From Chloroflexota bacterium (GTDB lineage Bacteria > Chloroflexota > Anaerolineae > Ardenticatenales > Ardenticatenaceae): 8,310 nt of DNA. Both the position numbers and the translations under genes were made by a program. Under the pieces are notes generated by a model. That model worked only from the letters and a program-made list of their open reading frames with translations. It was not told where the DNA came from and did not search any database. This document shows positions 1 to 5,814 of the stretch, one piece after another (position 1 is the stretch's first letter; each line of letters opens with the position of its first letter). The stretch covers positions 473 through 8,782 of the forward strand of contig DOUV01000490.1 of NCBI GenBank assembly GCA_003520455.1, read 5' to 3'.

Positions 1-26
1 CCGGCAACCGATCACTGAGAACCATC

Positions 27-34
27 AAGGAGGG
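27..34 (+). promoter_or_regulatory. Ribosome binding site of the xylA-like gene
   Basis: AAGGAGGG ends four bases before the ATG at 39. It is a near-complete anti-16S match and fixes that ATG as the start, although the reading frame stays open upstream to the window edge. A TGA at 16-18 in another frame could be the stop of a preceding gene about 20 bases away, but too little sequence is present to tell. Confidence 0.8.
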
Positions 35-38
35 ACTT

Positions 39-1088
39 ATGGAAAAATATGGTTATCGTTTCTCCTTCGGCCCCTGGAACATCCACGAGGGAGCCGACCC
101 CTTCGGGCCGCCCGTCCGCCCCAGCGTGCCCTTCGAGAGAAAGCTGGAAGCCTACCGGCGTCTGGGCTTCGACGCGGTGCAGTTCCACGACGACGATGTT
201 GTGCCCGGTCTGGACAATCTGTCGCCCGCGCAGATCCGCGAGCGGGCGCAGGTGATGCGCCGGAAGCTGGCCGATCACGGGCTCGTCACCGAGTTCGTTG
301 CCCCGCGCCTGTGGGAGGAGCCACGGACCGCCGACGGCGCGTATACGGCGAACGATCCGAAGACACGCGCCTACGCGCTCGAGCGCACCAGAAAGACGGT
401 GGACATTGCGCGTGAGATGGGGACGAACTTCATGGTCGTGTGGTTCGCGCGGGAGGGCACGGCCATGCGCGAGGCCAAGGACGCTATCCGGGCGACCCAC
501 CAGTTGCTCGAGGCCATCAACGCCGTGCTGGACTACGATCCCGACCTGCGCATCGCCATCGAGCCCAAGCCCAACGAGCCGATGGACCTCTCCTACATCC
601 CCACGATCGGGCACGGGCTCGCCCTGGGATTCCAGGCGAAGGACCCGGCGCGAGTCGGTGTACTGATGGAGTCGGCGCACGCGGTGTTGGCGGGGCTGGA
701 CCCCTCGGACGAGATCGCCTTTGCAATGGCGTTCGGCAAGCTGTGGGGCGTCCACCTGAATGACCAGAACAGCCTGAAGTTCGACCAGGATCGCTCGTTT
801 GGCGCGGTCGATCTGCGCCGGGCCTTCAACCAGGTGCGGGTGCTGGACGAAAACCGCTACTGGGAAGTGGGGATGGTTGGCCTGGACGTGAAGGCCCTCC
901 GCACCCAACCGGCCGAAACGGCCACCAAGCACCTGCGCAACAGCCTGCATACCTTCCTGAGGCTCGTCGAGCTGTCGCGCTCCCTCGACCGGCAGGCCGT
1001 CAACGACCTTCGTGCGGCGCGCGATTACGAGGAGTTGGATTGGGTGATTCTGAGACAGTTGATGGGGATGGGGGGCAGTGAACAGTGA
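39..1088 (+). CDS. xylA: Xylose isomerase family protein (XylA-like, divergent metal site)
   Basis: 349-residue TIM-barrel protein of the xylose isomerase family, which interconverts D-xylose and D-xylulose in the cytoplasm with two divalent metals. Family landmarks are clear: FGPWN (10-14) and DPFG (20-23), catalytic FHDDD (His50, Asp53), YTAND (102-106), a Trp at 135 in VVWFAREG, IEPKPNEP (Glu175, Lys177), Glu211 and His214, FDQD (Asp249, Asp251) and Asp283. It aligns best with the shorter actinobacterial-type enzymes (about 385-390 residues). Three active-site positions differ. The Asp that ligands the structural metal (Asp245 in Streptomyces numbering) is His239, and Thr90 and Phe94 are Ala88 and Trp92. 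The C-terminal arm is about 40 residues short, although its last segment (YEELD...LMG) still resembles the family end. The last four codons and stop lie in a repeat array. The nearby xylB supports a ketose-forming isomerase, but the altered pocket leaves the true substrate open. Confidence 0.88.
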   Translation: MEKYGYRFSFGPWNIHEGADPFGPPVRPSVPFERKLEAYRRLGFDAVQFHDDDVVPGLDNLSPAQIRERAQVMRRKLADHGLVTEFVAPRLWEEPRTADGAYTANDPKTRAYALERTRKTVDIAREMGTNFMVVWFAREGTAMREAKDAIRATHQLLEAINAVLDYDPDLRIAIEPKPNEPMDLSYIPTIGHGLALGFQAKDPARVGVLMESAHAVLAGLDPSDEIAFAMAFGKLWGVHLNDQNSLKFDQDRSFGAVDLRRAFNQVRVLDENRYWEVGMVGLDVKALRTQPAETATKHLRNSLHTFLRLVELSRSLDRQAVNDLRAARDYEELDWVILRQLMGMGGSEQ

Positions 1089-1160
1089 ACAGTGGGCAGT
1101 GAACAGTGAACAGTGGGGCAGTGAATAGTGAACAGTGGGCAGTGAACAGTGAACAGTGAA
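1073..1160. repeat. Heptamer tandem array (CAGTGAA-type, about four 21-22 bp units)
   Basis: Four consecutive units, each made of three heptamers: two CAGTGAA followed by one CAGTGGG-like. The units begin near 1073, 1094, 1115 and 1137. The third is imperfect (one extra G, and CAGTGAA changed to TAGTGAA in part), and the array ends with a partial heptamer at 1160. It starts inside the xylA-like coding sequence and provides that gene's stop codon. Short tandem heptamers of this flavour are known in cyanobacterial and Chloroflexota intergenic regions. Function is unknown. Confidence 0.92.
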
Positions 1161-1224
1161 GCGGGGGCGGAGTTGTCGGTGGCGCTTTAGCCGTGGGAGG
1201 ATGTCAGAAAGGAAAGCATCGATC

Positions 1225-2226
1225 ATGACGATTCGATTTGGCATCATCGGAGCCGGCGTGATCGCCGATGTGCGCATGGCGCCGGCTATCCGCGAGGCGG
1301 CGGGCGCCGAGTTGGTTGCGGTGCACGCTCGCAATCCGGAGAAGGCTCGATCGTTCGCCGCCCGGCACGGCGCGCGGCGCTGGTATTCGGAGGCACAGGC
1401 CCTCCTGGATGACCGTGAGGTGGATGCGGTCTACATCGCCACGCCGCCTTCCCAGCACGCGGAGGAGACGGAGGCGGCAGCTCAGGCCGGCAAGCACGTG
1501 CTCTGTGAGAAGCCGATGGCGATCGCGTTGGAGGAGTGTGATCGGATGATCGCGGCCTGCCGCCGGGCCGATGTGCGCCTGGGGCTGTGTTTCATGCTGC
1601 GCTTCCATCCCGTCCACCGGCGGATGCGCGACCTGGTGACAGAGGGGTTCCTGGGCCAGCCCAAGATGGCCGAAGCGCGGCTGGTCTTCGAGTTGCCAGA
1701 CAAGAGCCCAACTGCTTTCCGCCTGCAGCCGGCCCTGGGCGGCGGTGGCGCAGTCATGGACGTGGGCGTGCACGGCGTGGACATCCTCCGGTTCATGCTG
1801 GGCCGGGATGTCGAAGCCGTCAGCGCGTTCTCGGACCACGATCCGTCGGTGTTCCCCTCCGACGACACGACGGTCATGGCGCTGTGTTTCGACGGTGATC
1901 TGCCGGCGAGCGTCGGGGTGAGCTTTGGGGTGCCGTTTGCCGAGCGCAGCAACGTGGAGCTGTATGGCTCGGCCGGGAGTCTCTTCAGCGTCGATACCCT
2001 GGGCCAGGAATCCGAGGGTCGGTTCATCGCGATCTCGGCTGCTGGCAGGCGGGAGGAGGCGCCGCCGGTCTATAACCAGTACGTGGCGCTGGTGGACGAA
2101 TTCGTGGCTGCCGTCCGGGAAGGCCGAGAGCCCGTGCCCGGCGGTGCGGACGGCCGGGCGGCCCAGGCTGTTGCCCTGGCGGCGTATGAGTCCATCCACA
2201 CCGGCACGGTTGTATCGCTGCGATGA
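1225..2226 (+). CDS. Gfo/Idh/MocA family NAD(P)-dependent oxidoreductase
   Basis: 333-residue cytoplasmic dehydrogenase of the glucose-fructose oxidoreductase / inositol dehydrogenase family. An N-terminal Rossmann fold carries the dinucleotide motif GIIGAGVIA (6-14), followed by VDAVYIATPP (66-75) and the family hallmark CEKPMAI (94-100), where Lys96 is the usual catalytic lysine. The C-terminal alpha/beta domain has GGGAVMDVGVHGVDILRF (173-190), where Asp179 and His183 occupy the positions of the family's conserved DxxxH pair. The length is typical. The ATG at 1225 is preferred because the domain starts immediately (MTIRFGIIGAG) and AAAGGAA lies about 10 bases upstream. An ATG at 1201 is in frame, but its GGGAGG is directly adjacent and so too close. 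Its place between the xylA-like and xylulokinase genes suggests a sugar or polyol substrate such as xylose, but members of this family cannot be assigned a substrate from sequence alone. Confidence 0.9.
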   Translation: MTIRFGIIGAGVIADVRMAPAIREAAGAELVAVHARNPEKARSFAARHGARRWYSEAQALLDDREVDAVYIATPPSQHAEETEAAAQAGKHVLCEKPMAIALEECDRMIAACRRADVRLGLCFMLRFHPVHRRMRDLVTEGFLGQPKMAEARLVFELPDKSPTAFRLQPALGGGGAVMDVGVHGVDILRFMLGRDVEAVSAFSDHDPSVFPSDDTTVMALCFDGDLPASVGVSFGVPFAERSNVELYGSAGSLFSVDTLGQESEGRFIAISAAGRREEAPPVYNQYVALVDEFVAAVREGREPVPGGADGRAAQAVALAAYESIHTGTVVSLR

Positions 2227-2254
2227 GCACCGGCCGGTGCGGGTGGGGAAGGTG

Positions 2255-2310
2255 GAAGGTTGGACGGCGCCGGGCCGGGGGCGGACATAGTCGGTGCCGT
2301 GCCAACCTTC
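2255..2310. repeat. Large imperfect inverted repeat (hairpin) before xylB
   Basis: GAAGGTTGG (2255-2263) pairs with CCAACCTTC (2302-2310). The stem continues inward as ACGGCGCC (2264-2271) against GGTGCCGT (2293-2300), with a single bulged G at 2301 and one G-U pair, giving about 17 pairs around a 21-base loop. No T run follows, so a classic intrinsic terminator is not supported. It could be an attenuating or mRNA-processing structure, or a dispersed intergenic repeat. The rest of the 2227-2401 gap shows no gene. Confidence 0.7.
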
Positions 2311-2390
2311 AACGAGATGGGGCGCGCGGAAGAGGTTGCAATGCGTGGTGGCCGCAGCGACCGGTATCAAAATCGCGTGCTAATGAGTGC

Positions 2391-2397
2391 GAGGAGG
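2391..2397 (+). promoter_or_regulatory. Ribosome binding site that decides the xylB start
   Basis: GAGGAGG ends four bases before the ATG at 2402. An in-frame GTG at 2387 lies upstream of and overlaps this site, so it would have no such signal of its own. The kinase fold also begins directly at the ATG (MAYLLGLDIGT). Confidence 0.75.
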
Positions 2398-2401
2398 TTC
2401 G

Positions 2402-3928
2402 ATGGCTTACCTGCTCGGTCTGGATATCGGTACGACCGGCGCGAAGGCTCTGCTCTGTGATGGTGACGGACGCGTGCTGGCGACGGCTATGTCGGAGTAC
2501 CCCCTCTCCTCGCCGTTCCCCCTGTGGAGCGAGCAGGCGCCGGCCGACTGGTGGGAGGGTGCCCAAGAGGCGTTGCGGGCTGTCGTGGCCCAGGCCGGTG
2601 TGGAGACGGGCGGGATCGCGGCGCTGGGCCTCACCGGCCAGATGCACGGCGCCGTCTTCCTCGACGAGCGCGGCGAGGTGATCCGCCCGGCGCTGCTCTG
2701 GAACGACCAGCGTACGGCCGATGAATGCCGGGAGATCACGGCGCGCGTGGGGGCCGTGCGGCTGATCGAGATCGCCGGCAACCCGGCGTTGACCGGGTTC
2801 CAGGCGCCCAAGATTCTCTGGCTGCGCAACCACGAGCCGGAGCATTACGCGCGCGTGGCGCAAGTGCTGCTGCCCAAAGACTATATCCGGCTGCAGCTCA
2901 CCGGCGAGAGTGCGACGGACGCCTCGGACGCCGCCGGAACGCTGCTGCTCGACCTGCGTGCCCGCGACTGGAGCCCCGAGATCCTGACGGCGCTCGACAT
3001 CCCGCGGGTCTGGCTGCCGCGAGTCTACGAGGGCCCCGAGGTGACCGGGCTGTTGCGGCCGGATATTGCGGCCGCGCTCGGCCAGCCGGCGGGGCTGCCG
3101 GTTGTTGCGGGCGGCGGCGATAACGCGGCGGCGGCCATCGGTACCGGCATCGTGAGGACCGGGGTGATCAGCAGCAGTATCGGGACCAGCGGCGTGCTCT
3201 TCGCCCACTCCGACGAGATCCGCCTCGATCCGCTCGGCCGTCTGCATACCTTTTGCCACAGCGTGCCGGACCGCTACCATCTGATGGCGGTGACCCTCTC
3301 GGCCGGCGGCTCGTTTCGATGGTTCCGCGACCTGCTGCGCCAGGTTCATCCCGCCGCGCAGTCGCTCTCCTATAACACGCTGACGGCGGCCGCCGCGACC
3401 GTCCCCCCGGGTGCCGAGGGGCTGCTCTTCCTCCCCTACTTGACGGGCGAGCGTACCCCGCACCTCGACCCGCTGGCGAGCGGGGCCTTCGTGGGGCTCA
3501 CGGCGCGCCATGGTCTGGGCCACCTCGCCCGCGCCGTGATGGAGGGGGTCGTCTTTTCGATGCGGGATGGGCTGGAGATCATGCGCCAGCTCGGCTTGCC
3601 GCGGGGCCAGATTCGCGCGACCGGCGGCGGCGCTCGCAGCCCGCTCTGGCGGCAGATGCAGGCCGACATCTACGGCGCCGAGGTCGTGACGCTCACGGCC
3701 GAAGAGGGTCCGGCGTACGGCGCCGCCCTGCTCGGCGGCGTGGGCGCCGGCGTCTTTGACAGCGTATACGACGCTGTGGACCGCTGTGTCGCCGTCGCCG
3801 ATGTGACCCGGCCCCACTCCCTCGTCCAACCCCACTACGAGGCGGTCTACACGATCTACCGCGGGCTGTACGGCGCGCTCCGCGGCACGATGCGCGACCT
3901 GGCGGTGAGTGCCAGTCTCGAAGTCTGA
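2402..3928 (+). CDS. xylB: Xylulokinase
   Basis: 508-residue FGGY-family carbohydrate kinase that phosphorylates D-xylulose to D-xylulose 5-phosphate with ATP, for entry into the pentose phosphate pathway. The N-terminal ASKHA phosphate-binding loop is GLDIGTTGAKALL (6-18). GLTGQMHGAV (76-85) contains the MHG substrate-site motif typical of XylB, and WNDQRT (100-105) follows. The catalytic base is Asp240 in VVAGGGDNAA (234-243), the equivalent of Asp233 in the E. coli enzyme. The C-terminal lobe shows SSSIGTSGVL (257-266), LTGERTPHLDP (347-357) and the adenosine-binding ATGGGARSP (406-414). Length and motif order are normal for XylB (about 480-520 residues) and no key residue is missing. The XylA-like gene two genes upstream fits a xylose-utilisation operon. 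Other FGGY members phosphorylate glycerol, gluconate or ribulose, but the MHG and WNDQRT motifs favour xylulose. Confidence 0.93.
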   Translation: MAYLLGLDIGTTGAKALLCDGDGRVLATAMSEYPLSSPFPLWSEQAPADWWEGAQEALRAVVAQAGVETGGIAALGLTGQMHGAVFLDERGEVIRPALLWNDQRTADECREITARVGAVRLIEIAGNPALTGFQAPKILWLRNHEPEHYARVAQVLLPKDYIRLQLTGESATDASDAAGTLLLDLRARDWSPEILTALDIPRVWLPRVYEGPEVTGLLRPDIAAALGQPAGLPVVAGGGDNAAAAIGTGIVRTGVISSSIGTSGVLFAHSDEIRLDPLGRLHTFCHSVPDRYHLMAVTLSAGGSFRWFRDLLRQVHPAAQSLSYNTLTAAAATVPPGAEGLLFLPYLTGERTPHLDPLASGAFVGLTARHGLGHLARAVMEGVVFSMRDGLEIMRQLGLPRGQIRATGGGARSPLWRQMQADIYGAEVVTLTAEEGPAYGAALLGGVGAGVFDSVYDAVDRCVAVADVTRPHSLVQPHYEAVYTIYRGLYGALRGTMRDLAVSASLEV

Positions 3929-3962
3929 GGATGACCCATTTCAAGTGACCACCCTTCGAACC

Positions 3963-4421
3963 ATGACGCGAATCTCGCTTCGCCCCGCCACGCGCGGCGA
4001 TTACGACTTCCTGTGGTGGTTACATCGCGTCACCATGCGCCCGTACGTCGAGGCGACGTGGGGTTGGGATGAAGCCTGGCAGTCGCACTACTTTCAACAG
4101 CATTTCGATCCGGCGAGCCGCGACATCATCGAGGCCGATGGCGTCACCGTTGGCTGCATCTCCGCCGAGCGGCACGAGGAGCGCATCTTCCTCGCGGTGA
4201 TCGAGATCGCCCCGGACTATCAGAACCGTGGGATCGCGACAACGCTGATTCGCGCCTTGCTCGACGAGGGCGACCGCACGGCTCTTCCGGTCGAATTGTC
4301 CGTGCTCAAAGCCAACCCGGCCCGGCGCCTGTACGAACGGCTGGGCTTCAGCATGATAGGAGAAACCGGCAGTCACATTGTGATGCGCCGGACCCCGCAC
4401 GGCCGGGATCGAGGCGTTTGA
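3963..4421 (+). CDS. GNAT family N-acetyltransferase
   Basis: 152-residue single-domain acyl-CoA-dependent acetyltransferase. It begins with the usual beta-1/alpha-1 segment ISLRPATRGDYDFLW (4-18). Motif A is FLAVIEIAPDYQNRGIAT (76-93), where QNRGIA is the acetyl-CoA pyrophosphate-binding Q/RxxGxA loop. Motif B is LKANPARRLYERLGF (115-129), with the Asn-Pro-Ala-x-x-x-Tyr-x-x-x-Gly-Phe pattern. The substrate cannot be predicted, and GNATs of this size act on small molecules, peptides or antibiotics. The start is uncertain. The ATG at 3963 matches the domain edge but has a weak ribosome site, and in-frame GTGs at 3945 and 3909 are alternatives, the latter overlapping the end of xylB. It lies 34 bases after xylB, so co-transcription is plausible. 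Confidence 0.85.
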   Translation: MTRISLRPATRGDYDFLWWLHRVTMRPYVEATWGWDEAWQSHYFQQHFDPASRDIIEADGVTVGCISAERHEERIFLAVIEIAPDYQNRGIATTLIRALLDEGDRTALPVELSVLKANPARRLYERLGFSMIGETGSHIVMRRTPHGRDRGV

Positions 4422-4461
4422 CGTGATTGCAGGAAGAATCCTATGATGAGAGTGCGGTGAT

Positions 4462-4477
4462 CCGGGCGCTTGCCCGG
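4462..4477. repeat. Short GC hairpin between the two acetyltransferase genes
   Basis: CCGGGC (4462-4467) and GCCCGG (4472-4477) form a six-pair stem around GCTT. A second self-complementary CCGGCC-rich stretch lies at about 4493-4507. There is no T tract. In such GC-rich DNA this may be chance. Confidence 0.3.
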
Positions 4478-4525
4478 CCCGCTGACCCTGCCCCGGCCGC
4501 CGGCCGGTCACAAGGTGACGCAGCC

Positions 4526-5071
4526 ATGATCCGGAGAACCGATCGGCTCCTGCTCCGTGAGTTCGTGGAGAGCGATTGGCCGGCCGTCCTCGAGTACCAA
4601 TCTGACCCACGGTACCTGCGCTACTATCCGTGGACGGAAAGAACCCCCGAGGATGTGCGGGCGTTTATTCGCATGTTTATCGACTGGCAACGGGAGGAGC
4701 CACGCCGCAAATATCAGTTCGCCGTGCTCCTGCCAGCCGAAAATCGATTGATCGGCAATTGCGGTCTCCGCAAGAAGACGGCCGACGCGTGGGAAGCGGA
4801 GATCGGCTATGAGTTCGCGCCTGCCTGGTGGGGCCAGGGCTTCGCGACTGAAGCGGCCGGCGGCCTGCTCGCCTTCGGCTTCGAAGAGCTGAGACTCCAC
4901 CGCATTTGGGCCTACTGCGTCGCGGAGAATGTCGCCTCAGCCCGGGTATTGGAGAAGATTGGGATGCGGCAGGAGGGTCGGTTACACGAGAACGAATGGA
5001 TGAAAGGCCGCTGGTGGGACACCCTCCTCTACGGCATTCTGGAGCACGAATGGCGGGCGCAGGTGCGGTAG
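4526..5071 (+). CDS. RimJ/RimL-type GNAT N-acetyltransferase
   Basis: 181-residue acetyltransferase of the Acetyltransf_3 (RimJ/RimL-like) branch. The N-terminus TDRLLLREFVESDWPAVLEY (5-24) is diagnostic: 'T-x-R-L-x-L-R' followed by an acidic-x-D block. It continues with LIGNCGLR (75-82), EIGYEFAPAWWGQGFATEA (92-110), containing the acetyl-CoA loop GQGFAT, and RIWAYCVAENVASARVLEKIGMRQEG (126-151), containing N-x-x-S-x-x-V-L-E-K-x-G. RWWDTLLYGILEHEW (162-176) closes the domain. Family members acetylate ribosomal-protein N-termini or small molecules, and the target here is unknown. The start at 4526 is chosen because AAGGTGA sits seven bases upstream and the fold starts at once. A longer frame from a TTG at 4427 adds a low-complexity Ala/Pro stretch and is unlikely. 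It shows little similarity to the GNAT just upstream beyond the common fold. Confidence 0.9.
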   Translation: MIRRTDRLLLREFVESDWPAVLEYQSDPRYLRYYPWTERTPEDVRAFIRMFIDWQREEPRRKYQFAVLLPAENRLIGNCGLRKKTADAWEAEIGYEFAPAWWGQGFATEAAGGLLAFGFEELRLHRIWAYCVAENVASARVLEKIGMRQEGRLHENEWMKGRWWDTLLYGILEHEWRAQVR

Positions 5072-5158
5072 GCAGAGTCCCGGAGAGCTCAGACTCGCCG
5101 GTCTAGCAGAGCACGGCGCCGGTTGCCAGTGTACGTTCACTTGCCTGGAGAGAGGAGA

Positions 5159-5209
5159 ATGCCGAGAGTCCTTGGGAGAAAACGTCAGGATCAGGGAGGT
5201 CCCCGGTGA
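5159..5209 (+). CDS. Possible 16-residue mini-ORF (leader chain, first)
   Basis: Reads MPRVLGRKRQDQGGPR, a basic peptide, and stops at a TGA whose last base is the A of the next mini-ORF's ATG (a TGATG overlap). A purine-rich GGAG lies eight bases upstream. It matches no family I recognise. It is supported only by the overlap arrangement and could be coincidence. Confidence 0.25.
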   Translation: MPRVLGRKRQDQGGPR

Positions 5210-5286
5210 TGCCCGTCGATTCAGAGGTGGACCGGCCGGCTACTTACTATGAGCGTTCCGCTTTCCAGAAGGAGGGATTGCTGTGA
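5209..5286 (+). CDS. Possible 25-residue mini-ORF overlapping the cupin start
   Basis: The ATG at 5209 has GGAGGT (5195-5200) eight bases upstream. The peptide begins MPVDSEVDRPATYYERSAF and ends at TGA 5284-5286, overlapping the cupin's GTG at 5283 in the GTGA form typical of translational coupling. The cupin's own ribosome site lies inside this frame. It has no known homologue that I recognise and no transmembrane or signal segment. It may be a leader that couples translation, or the degraded end of a former gene. Confidence 0.35.
   Translation: MPVDSEVDRPATYYERSAFQKEGLL
5269..5276 (+). promoter_or_regulatory. Ribosome binding site for the GTG-started cupin gene
   Basis: AAGGAGGG ends six bases before the GTG at 5283. 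This strong site is the reason to accept a GTG start here. Confidence 0.75.
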
Positions 5287-5738
5287 GCATAAAAGAGGTG
5301 AGATCGCCTCGCGATCCTGGCAGTGCTGCGATTGACGGCGAGGCATCCCGGGAGATTGTCGTGGTGCGCCCCTCGGCGGAGGTCATGTCACGCCAGCGAC
5401 TTCCGTACTTCGTTGGCATCTCTGGGGCCACGGCGGGCGCCACGGGCATCTGCATGAACCTTGTGGTGATCCCCGCTGGTGGTGCGGCCGAACCACACTT
5501 GCACCTCGGCCACGAAACAGTAATCTATCTTCTCAAGGGACGGGTGGAGACCCGGTATGGTCCAGGGCTACGGCAATCAGTGATCAACGAGGCGGGCGAT
5601 TTCATCTTTATTCCCGCGGATGTTCCCCACCAACCGATCAACCTGAGTGCGACCGAGCCCGCGCAGGCTCTTGTCGCTCGTAACGACCCGAATGAGCAGG
5701 AGAACGTCCGTCCCTACGATCCGGCGACAGACGCGTGA
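5283..5738 (+). CDS. Single-domain cupin protein
   Basis: 151-residue soluble beta-barrel protein of the RmlC-like cupin superfamily. Cupin motif 1 is GGAAEPHLHLGHETVIYLLKG (66-86), supplying metal ligands His72, His74 and Glu78. Motif 2 is GDFIFIPADVPHQPIN (105-120), supplying His116. The full His-His-Glu-His metal set is therefore present, so it probably binds Fe, Mn, Ni or Zn. The stretch LPYFVGISGATAGATGICM (40-58) before motif 1 and VARNDPNEQENV (131-142) at the end recall a common but uncharacterised bacterial cupin family. No reaction can be assigned: similar proteins serve as sugar-phosphate isomerases, dioxygenases or ligand sensors. The GTG start at 5283 is backed by the strong ribosome site. 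It lies 76 bases before the aldolase gene, so the two may be co-transcribed. Confidence 0.85.
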   Translation: MSIKEVRSPRDPGSAAIDGEASREIVVVRPSAEVMSRQRLPYFVGISGATAGATGICMNLVVIPAGGAAEPHLHLGHETVIYLLKGRVETRYGPGLRQSVINEAGDFIFIPADVPHQPINLSATEPAQALVARNDPNEQENVRPYDPATDA

Positions 5739-5797
5739 ACGGCTCGAGGGGGTGGGCGATTCTACCCGTTCCGGAGAGATGCAGACCCCACCAATCG

Positions 5798-5804
5798 AAG
5801 GAGG
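5798..5804 (+). promoter_or_regulatory. Ribosome binding site that decides the aldolase start
   Basis: AAGGAGG lies 10 bases before the ATG at 5815. The frame is open back to about 5647, within the cupin gene, but only this ATG combines a ribosome site with the normal aldolase N-terminus. Confidence 0.7.
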
Positions 5805-5814
5805 CATACGACTC

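Noticed and set aside
1..18. Possible 3' end of a preceding gene (frame ending in TGA at 16-18)
   Set aside because: Only five codons are visible, which is too few to support a coding feature.
1156..1224. Upstream extension of the oxidoreductase reading frame
   Set aside because: It would add an Arg-rich tail encoded next to the repeat array. The Rossmann fold starts right after the ATG at 1225.
12..1334. 440-residue open frame on the minus strand across the xylA-like gene
   Set aside because: It is antisense to a well-supported gene. Its product is Arg/His/Pro-rich with no recognisable domain and includes the translated heptamer repeat. It is a shadow of high-GC codon usage.
2309..3835. 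508-residue open frame on the minus strand across xylB
   Set aside because: It is fully antisense to a complete xylulokinase, with composition typical of a GC-rich shadow frame and no motif.
3963..5071. The two neighbouring GNAT genes as a recent tandem duplication
   Set aside because: Beyond the shared fold the proteins differ in length, N-terminal motif and subfamily, so they are not recent copies of each other.
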